Position numbers and translations under genes: made by a program
Part shown: positions 57,292-64,000 of the stretch, piece by piece
How positions within the stretch are numbered: position 1 is the first letter of the stretch
How the letters are laid out: every line of letters begins with the position of its first letter
Assembly (NCBI GenBank): GCA_950295325.1
Contig: OX485805.1
Coordinates: 1,924,501-1,988,500, forward strand
From: Polytrichum commune
Taxonomy: Eukaryota; Streptophyta; Polytrichopsida; Polytrichales; Polytrichaceae
DNA length: 64,000 bases
Reading direction: 5' to 3'
Notes under the pieces: generated by a model
What the model was told of the DNA's origin: nothing
The model's input: only the letters and a program-made list of their open reading frames with translations
The model's database searches: none

Positions 57292-58071
57292 TTAAGACAT
57301 TATGTCAATGTTGAGAGATGTGCAAAGCACATTGTAATTGGAAATTGGACCCACCCACATAATAATTAATTTTGGATTAATATTGAAATAGTTAATATGA
57401 ATTTCGGAAGGAGAACTCATTGGGGTGCCATAAACCACTCCGATAGCATTGGGAGCATGGCAATTTATCTGCAATACTACAAGCATACATAGATACGTTG
57501 GGATGAGGGCCGATGATTTAATTGTAATTGTTATGACATGTTGGGGACATCCATTTCTTTTCAAGAGATTCAAGGTCTAGGGGTGCAAATATCTTCAACC
57601 TTGAAGCCGGTGCACAAATGTAGGTTGCAACGACAATGAGCGCTTGTGAGTACCTCAACGTTGTACGCGCCTCAATAGCAGGGTGTGATGCCACAAGTGC
57701 GATGGAAGTGGTGGGCTGAGGGTACCTGTTGATAGGACCACATTCTGGCGTGTTTTCATCTCATCAATCAAACTTGGATCCAAAGGCGTACCAGCGGGTA
57801 GTACGCGCTCATAGTAGTGATGCCCAAGAGTGGGCGATGTGCTAACTATCATTACAGGATTGGGGGTGGACCGGATTGGCTTAAACACATCATGCCGAAA
57901 ATAATGCAAAACAATCCCACTAACACAATTGTATCAAGGTGCATGTAAAAACCCACCCAAAGGCATCAAAAGCCGTCCGCATACGGATCTGTGACGGCCT
58001 AAAACGAAAGGGAGGGAACCTTCAAAATTGGATTAGGGCACTATTCTCCCACCAATTCTGCTACACCCGAC

Positions 58072-58079
58072 TATATAAG
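58072..58079 (+). promoter_or_regulatory. TATA box of the transposase-like gene
   Basis: CGACTATATAAGCCTGG. A start about 30 bases downstream (near 58105) would precede a leader that includes the palindrome cluster at 58346-58786 before ATG 59009. Confidence 0.6.
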
Positions 58080-58345
58080 CCTGGAAGGAGCACACTCGAA
58101 CCCTCTTTTGTCGCCCTTTGTGCCAGGGAGCACAACACCACAACATTCTTCTTTCTATCCCTTCCAGGGATCAATTTCACAAGGTTCGGTCCTACACAAC
58201 AAGAAACACCTGATCGAAGAGGCGCTGTTCAATGTGCCGTTCCATATGCATGGAGCATTGCAGCGGCACCATATTTGCGGGGCCCTGTACCCATCCCTGC
58301 AGTCCGTACAGTACGGCCCGAACAACCGGCGCTGGGAGGCCCAAC

Positions 58346-58493
58346 ACTTTCACTCGATCGAGTGAAAGTGGTGGGCCTGCAATCGACTCGCCAGCCCACT
58401 TTCACTCGATCGAGTGAAAGTTTTGTGGCGCGGCGCTGGCAGGCCCACCACTTTCACTCGATCGAGTGAAAGTGGGCTGGCGAGTCGATTGCA
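58346..58493. repeat. Three palindromes nested in a longer inverted repeat
   Basis: Palindromes at 58346-58369, 58398-58421 and 58450-58473. In addition TGCAATCGACTCGCCAGCCC (from 58378) is repeated inverted as GGGCTGGCGAGTCGATTGCA (to 58493). The last two palindromes together with their flanks therefore form an approximately 116-bp inverted structure. Confidence 0.9.
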
Positions 58494-58692
58494 TGGGGAT
58501 GAACATGTGATTGTTTGGGGATGAGGATGTGATTAGTTTCTGGGGAGAGGATGTGATTGTTTGGTGATCGACGTTTTTATTATCGACACAAATAATATGT
58601 ATAGAGGGAGGTAGGTGTTAATCGGGTGGGATAGATTGGGTAACATCTATTTATGACCGGATTTTCTGAGAAAAGAAAAGGCATGAAGGGCC

Positions 58693-58786
58693 CAATATGT
58701 CGTGTATGTGGCGCGGGCATGCATCCCACTTTCACTCGATCGAGTGAAAGTGGGATGCATGCCCGCGCCACATACACGACATATTG
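58693..58786. repeat. Perfect 94-bp palindrome centred on the shared motif
   Basis: Two 47-bp arms with no loop. Left arm starts CAATATGTCGTGTATGTGGC and ends in the half-site ACTTTCACTCGA; the centre is between 58739 and 58740. The right arm is its exact complement, ending ...GACATATTG. Confidence 0.97.
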
Positions 58787-59008
58787 TAACAGGTGATATA
58801 GGTGATATCTAGTGAGGTCACAAGGCAGATAATACAGGATGAAGTTTTCGTTCTTTAGGATATCTACAGTTGTGTTTTTAGTTTAAACGTTTGGTGATTG
58901 CGAGTACAAGCACTAATATGATTCAATAGCGAATGGTACGTGAAGCTATATCAGGCCTAAGTTGTAACACTGACCGCGCAAGTGTTCTTGTGCAGATTGG
59001 CCGAGCAC

Positions 59009-62000
59009 ATGGATGCGGAATCTACCACAGAGGTGGTTTTCTAAACTAAGATGTTTCACATTGTTTGTTGGAATATGTTTTACTAATGAAGTGTTTGTGC
59101 AGGGGTCATCCCTTTCCGACGCAATATTCTCGGAAGATGAAACTGTTCCGGTTGAAGATATTGACCCGAATTGCAGTGGACTTCGTAGGGATGATTGGGT
59201 GAACAAGCCTGTTATGCTTGTGAATGAACATGGACACAATATGGCAAAAGGAATTTGCCGTAATGTAAACCCAATTGACTGCGTGGAAGACAAATGTTTG
59301 GGACCTGATCACGTTGGTGTACTAATAATGGAGCCTATTCATGGCATGATGGACATGGGGGCCATGTTTGCTTTGAGGGCGTGGCCAATCTCTCGTGTTT
59401 TCCACGGTGGTTGCACTCTGGCACATCATCTCCTTGTTAGTGGCCACAGATTACGGGCACAAACCAAGTCGCTGGAGAAGCGAAGGAAGGACGGGAAGAG
59501 AGCGTATGAAACATCCAGGATACCAGAGCGTCGTAAGCCAACGAAAAAATCCCAAATACTAACCAATGCAAGCATACAACAACTATCTGCAGTTTTGTGT
59601 TGTGATCGCGAGTGCCTTAGATTCTTTCCTAGAGATGAGGCTCTCGCTCTTCGAACTGAATTTTATGATTGCTCCACAAGGATGAGGCATGCAAAACGTC
59701 TTGAGGTCCACGGACAAGTACATCCACTTCCGGGGGGGCATACGAATGTGGTAACACTTAGTGGACGTGATATTTGCCTAATCGCATGGAGGCACATATT
59801 TGTGATTTCAAAAACCGCGTTCTACAGAAATCGACAAGAGTTCAATTGTGGGGTGCGACCACGAGACCATGGGAACTTGAACACCAAACGGTATCGTGTG
59901 TCCACTCAGCAAGCCACTGCCACTCTTTCCAACCTCTTAGAGGACAAAGCGGACATGATGCCTCATAAATCCCGCACTTTGCCTAATGGTACTCGAGTAG
60001 TGGAGATGGTCTTGCCTCGCGGCACAAAATGGAAGAAATTTTTAGTTACAATCAACCAGGTTAGTAGGCTCCCGATGTTCCACTTAGTCCATTTTCAATG
60101 TGTTGTTAGTGATTGCCTCAATCCAGGTGTTCTCATTTTTGTGGCTGTCTAAATGTTGTATGTGGTATGATATTCAGGTGAATGACAAATGTGGGTTGCA
60201 ACCAATCTCTCTTTCGACTCTGAGCCAAATAAGACAGAATTATTTTAAGCACTACGTGACAAAAAGAGCAGGGGACAATTTTGCTCGCTGTGGGAAATGC
60301 GATTCACTTATGGCTATTATTCTTCAACATGTTAAAGGTTCTGCCGCACACACCGGGTTTTCCAAGCAGTTGGAGAAGCACCAGGCACAGCAAGAATCCG
60401 CTCGTAATGCTTACCGTTGTATGAGAGCGTTGTCCATTGAGCATCCGCGCAAGGTTTTGACCATCATTCACGACAAAATGGACCATGGCAAAACTGCATC
60501 TCCATGCTTTGCTAACAAGAACAAAGACACTGATATGTTCACGAAACTACCACTTTCCGTGACAGGCATGATGGCTCATGGCCATGGAGATGAGAGATAT
60601 GCTCATTATGCATTGGATTTGTATCCTGGTGATTGCAACCATACTGTGGGCTCATTTGCGAGGCTTCTTCGCGATTTGGAACAGCCCCCGGCTTCATCAT
60701 CTCGCATGTTATTCCATGGTGCGGGTCGGTCACCGCTTTATCGTGCTGTTCTTCAGGGGAGTGATGTATGTTTGTCAGGATTACGACCTCCACCTAGTGA
60801 GCCTATTCCAGCTGTCTCGCTTCCACCCGTTTTGCATGTTCAACTCGATAATTGTTGGAAGGACAACAAGTGTAGATATGTGAAGGCATTTTGGTCCATG
60901 CTCACGGCCAAAGGTATATTCACAGAGGTCCACGTGTCTTACCTTTTAGTTGGTCATACACATGACGACATTGACGCTTCATTTGGTAGATGGAGTATGG
61001 ACTTGCGTGAACATGATTACCCCACTATCCCCTTGCTCATGAAATCATACATGGACATGGAGAAGGTCCCTATCATCCCACATATGATAGAGGAGCTTCC
61101 AGATTGGAGGGCTTTTGTTAGTGAGTACATTCCTGATGGCCAAGACAAACTCATTGGCCATACGAAAGCCCAACAATTCAAATTTGTTGTACGGGATGAT
61201 GGTTGGCCCGTCATGCATTACAAGGTGCTTAGTACGCATGATGAATGGTTGCCCAAGGATGGCATATTGATGTGGAAATCCAACATAAAGGGGGAGCCAA
61301 TTTTCCCACCTGGGGAACCTTACCCTGCTAAACCTCGAGAAATGGCAAAACTGGACGATGTTCTTGTTGGGTTGCAAGGGTTTGTTGACTACTGGCAATC
61401 TATATGTGACCATGACATGACCGGAGCATATAGGGGCTCACAAACACATCTTTTACAATACTGGACTGGGGTACTGGAGGCATTACGGGCACCCCTCACA
61501 AATGTGTACACTGCGGGATTGGCACTCCAGGAGGGATTCTGGCCATCCTCCCGAATCGAAAGGGACGCACATCCTTTCATGAGTACTGGTGAACTTCGTG
61601 AGGAACACCAACCAGATGACCATTATGTGGGCCCCTCTAACCTTCGACCTGCACCGGCTTTCCGCATTGCCGACAACGTGCATGAGGGGCATTTCCTCAT
61701 TCTTCGACCCCAAGATCAAGATATTGATAGACCCATTTGGGTGTGCCGAGCTTTGTGTCCACCAAACTTGAACGTCACTGGGGACCATCCCCGTCAGATT
61801 CTGGTACAATGGTTCACTCCCACTTCAACTGCTAGAGACATAACAAAGAAATACCATGGTTGGGACTCCAACACGAACTTCAAGTGGAAAGCCGATTCGA
61901 AATATTCCATCCCCGACTGGCAACCAATTGACTGCATCTTGGCAGCATGGCCTCTACCTGCACATGAAGATGTTGAGCCCCTTAAGATTACTATTCCACC

Positions 62001-62202
62001 AGAGCAGATTGAATTTGCCAAAGACAACCTTCGCCGTTGTTCTGCGCAAGAGCGCGGAGGGATGGCGGTTGAGGAGGACGTTGATGTGCCGAGTGCGCGA
62101 CGAGTAGGTCGTGGACGTGGAAATGTAGGGGGTGGACATGGAACTCGAGGTCGTGGCCGTGCAACTGGTAGACGGGGAGCTCGGGGCAACCCTTCCTCGT
62201 AA
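59009..62202 (+). CDS. DUF7869-like putative transposase (3 exons)
   Basis: Proposed exons 59009-59032, 59103-60059 and 60178-62202. Introns are GTGGTT...TTTGTGCAG (70 bp) and GTTAGT...ATATTCAG (118 bp); all junctions are phase 0, giving 1001 residues. Exon 1 (MDAESTTE) is the weakest part; the open frame also continues 5' of exon 2. Features: a Lys/Arg-rich region near 155-190 (EKRRKDGKRAYE); a CGKC pair near 365; HDKMDHGKT (Asp 426 and 429), QLDNCWKDNKCR (Asp 551) and GHTHDDIDASFG (587-594), in the order found in DUF7869 proteins, with an RNase H-like catalytic arrangement suspected; and an Arg/Gly-rich tail (RGRGNVGGGHGTRGRGRATG). It lies near the right end with its own TATA box. A role in moving the element is inferred from family and position. 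Confidence 0.75.
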
Positions 62203-62690
62203 TGCGAGACTGGAAAACCCACATCGTAGTCGTCACACAATGATTCATGATTAGATGTGATTTCCTTGACAATGTGAGACACCACATCAAATACTCCAAT
62301 GATTGGTACTAATTTTTTTGGGGTGGTTCCTCGATGGGAGACCATCATGGCTCCTCTCGGACATGTGGGTGCAAATTTTGTTGATTTCAACACTATGCAG
62401 CTAAATGGAACCCCATTGTGGGCACGGTGTACCCGTGCAACTCTTAATGGAAACCACCAGCATTATAGAGGGTGGGTTCATTTATCTAATGTGAAGTGTT
62501 GTAATTTGAACTTTGAAGTATGTAATGCAAGGTCTATCCTTTGTATTTGGATGTGGGTTTGGGTTTACTTGTATTAATGAGCCCTCGGTCTGTCACTGTG
62601 CACACCACAAACACCCCTTCTATCACGTTTGCAAACCACACTACCCTGCCGCGACCACACACCGTTCCCATGTAGCCACAAAATGTCTTC

Positions 62691-62975
62691 TTGTTCCCCC
62701 GTTCCACAGTGCGCACATACGTTCCCATAGAGCGTTCCCGCGTTCCCATAGAACGTTCCCAGCGTTCCCATATATCGTTCCCATGTTCCCATATATCGTT
62801 CCCATGTTCCCATATATCGTTCCCATGTTCCCATAGAGCGTTTATGCGTTCGCTTTAACGTTCCCATACATAGGTTCCCACGTGCGCATCTGGCATTCAC
62901 ATGGTCTAAATTCATTGTTCCCACGTTCCCACAAGCTAGTTGCATGTTCCTGGGAGCAATAAATATGTTCCCATG
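62691..62975. repeat. Right subterminal GTTCCC array
   Basis: More than a dozen GTTCCC words in units such as CGTTCCCATATAT, GTTCCCATGTTCCC and GCGTTCCCATAGA. It is in complementary orientation to the left array and ends about 40 bases before the right terminal repeat. Frames through it are translations of the repeat. Confidence 0.9.
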
Positions 62976-63014
62976 TCCCCAAAATGTAAAAAAATCTTCA
63001 CTTTGGGACTCCCG

Positions 63015-63042
63015 AAAGTCCCGAAATGTTTAATATAGTGTT
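63015..63042 (-). repeat. Right terminal inverted repeat of the giant element
   Basis: 28 bp, ending TTTAATATAGTGTT; exact reverse complement of 40478-40505. Just inside it, GGGACTCCCGAAAGTCCC forms another small inverted motif. Confidence 0.9.
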
Positions 63043-63207
63043 TTTAACCCTACAGGGCAGACTCTTCATTGGAAGCCTAAATGACATGTGTGGGTAGTAA
63101 TGAAATCAAATCCCCCTATATACAAGAATTTTATAGAGCAAAACAAATGTATACGTACTAATGGTAGGCTAGAAAATGGGCTCATGTATTTATACTAAGT
63201 CTTTCTT

Positions 63208-63830
63208 AATTTAATATGATAAATGCCTCCACTACATACACATATTACAAATCATGGAATAAATAGGCCTTTTGTTACATATAAAAGTCAATGGGGACAA
63301 TTACTAAATGATAAAAATGGATGAAAACGGTCAATTAGATGATACCAACACATCAACTATCAAATACCTTTCCTAAACCTTACGGACCCCTCTTGTACAT
63401 TTACCTAAACTCCAAAATTGTTACTAACCTTTTTGAATGAATACACTAGGGGGGAAAAAATACCTCTCCCATATGTATACTATGTATGCTAATGCCTCAA
63501 ATAATACACCTTTCTACACACACACGTTAGTTCATACTTTGTAATAAGTTTCTTTTCCTAACATTGTCAAGCCTCATGCGGACTTACTCTTCCTAAAGAA
63601 AAGAGATTTCATGTTTCATGGGGACCTTGCTTTGGCGCTAAGGGCCGCTTTACATGGGGAGCCAAGGCCAATTTGGGGGTCTAATATGACATGCGTGAAC
63701 CCTTGTTCGTGATTGATCTAATCTAATGGTTTTAACAAGGTAGAGGGTGCTTAAACCAACACTTTAACCTATTGCAAATACATATGGCTATGTGGTTGAT
63801 ATATAAAATAGATATTCATATTAGCCTTTG
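63208..63830. repeat. Dispersed repeat D/C, copy beyond the giant element
   Basis: Matches 6640-7145 and then, from about 63740, 21026-21118. In the first locus this follows repeat E directly; here it is separated from repeat E copy 2 by the interval 40059-63207, which contains the giant element. Confidence 0.8.
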
Positions 63831-64000
63831 GGCTAAACATAGGTATCAAGAAAGAAATTTAGTCTCAATTGAGTATTTGATGAATATTCAAAGTCAAAAC
63901 CACTAGCTTCCTTAAACCAATCCATAGGCCCCATGTATGGCAACCTCGCATGTGATGAGGACCCCCACCTCCATTGCCTAAAACCAACAAAACATAGTTG

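Larger units (their letters stand above)
50701..57920. other. Interior of the giant element without genes
   Basis: About 7.2 kb of AT-rich sequence with only short, unconvincing frames. It contains copies of repeats seen outside the element: GTTAACTATAGTTG words (52620-52770, 53095-53235, 54535-54690), an inverted copy of part of the 21636-23019 element (about 54690-54960), two telomere-type tracts, and a 21-bp tandem repeat at 57003-57291. This looks like a place where other repeats accumulated. Confidence 0.6.
40478..63042. mobile_element. Giant TIR DNA transposon, 22.6 kb
   Basis: The left end (40478-40505) and right end (63015-63042) are perfect inverted repeats of 28 bp, starting AACACTATATTAAACATTTC and continuing GGGACTTT. 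The likely target duplication is TTTA (40474-40477 and 63043-63046); A/T ambiguity allows a shift of a base or two. Just inside the ends lie arrays of GGGAAC (left) and GTTCCC (right), so they point the same way relative to each end, as expected of transposase-binding subterminal repeats. Cargo: a DUF7869-like transposase gene (right, plus), a seven-exon ParB/methyltransferase-like/HAD gene (left, minus), a small minus gene, and 15 copies of one palindrome. The element sits between sequences that are contiguous in another repeat copy at 5290-7145. The superfamily is unknown to me. Confidence 0.85.

Noticed and set aside
57939-58469. 176-codon frame upstream of the transposase
   Set aside because: It spans the TATA box and runs through the palindromes (HFHSIE endings recur wherever the palindrome ends a frame), so it is a leader artefact.

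Overview
The window looks like nuclear DNA from a land plant. It is AT-rich, gene-poor and full of repeats. It has plant-type TTTAGGG tracts at several internal sites, GT-AG introns, TATA boxes of the TATATAA type, and a broken piece of an NADP-isocitrate dehydrogenase gene with intact splice sites. I cannot name the species. A moss, fern or lycophyte is plausible, but that is only an impression.

Layout. (1) 1-40 kb is a mosaic of dispersed repeats. Family A (1-2111 and 32578-35400) and family B (8588-13039 and 23466-28321) each occur twice in direct orientation, with several copies of shorter families. Three inserted DNA elements can be defined exactly because an empty target site is also present: 21636-23019 and 24909-25353 (both with TAA target duplications, PIF/Harbinger-like) and 34453-35194 (ACG duplication). 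(2) At 17.0-20.4 kb there is an intronless kinase-like gene on the minus strand. It has a good TATA box, and next to it is a 1.1 kb very GC-rich array that switches strand bias in its middle. (3) At 36.3-38.6 kb lie decayed gene pieces, including the isocitrate dehydrogenase remnant.

(4) The main discovery candidate is a giant DNA transposon of about 22.6 kb, 40478-63042. It has perfect 28-bp terminal inverted repeats, a probable TTTA target duplication, and convergent GGGAAC-rich subterminal arrays. It carries two main genes. On the right, in plus orientation, a three-exon gene (59009-62202) encodes a predicted 1001-residue protein. Its motifs (DKMD...K, QLDN, GHTHDDID) are those of the transposase-like DUF7869 family. 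On the left, in minus orientation, seven phase-0 exons (48902-41808) join into one predicted 1933-residue protein. This has a ParB-like (NGQHT) region, a degenerate beta-class DNA-methyltransferase-like region, an acidic and RS-rich linker, and an FCP1/NIF-type HAD phosphatase domain.

A 24-bp palindrome with core TTTCACTCGATCGAGTGAAA occurs 15 times. All 15 copies are inside the element, in clusters upstream of and in intron 1 of the ParB-like gene, and upstream of the transposase gene. One copy is the centre of a perfect 94-bp palindrome. Its half-sites TTTCAC/GTGAAA match those of bacterial parS, and its centre is GATC. A self-contained system is therefore possible, in which the ParB/methyltransferase-like protein reads element-borne sites. 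This is inference and is set out in the findings.
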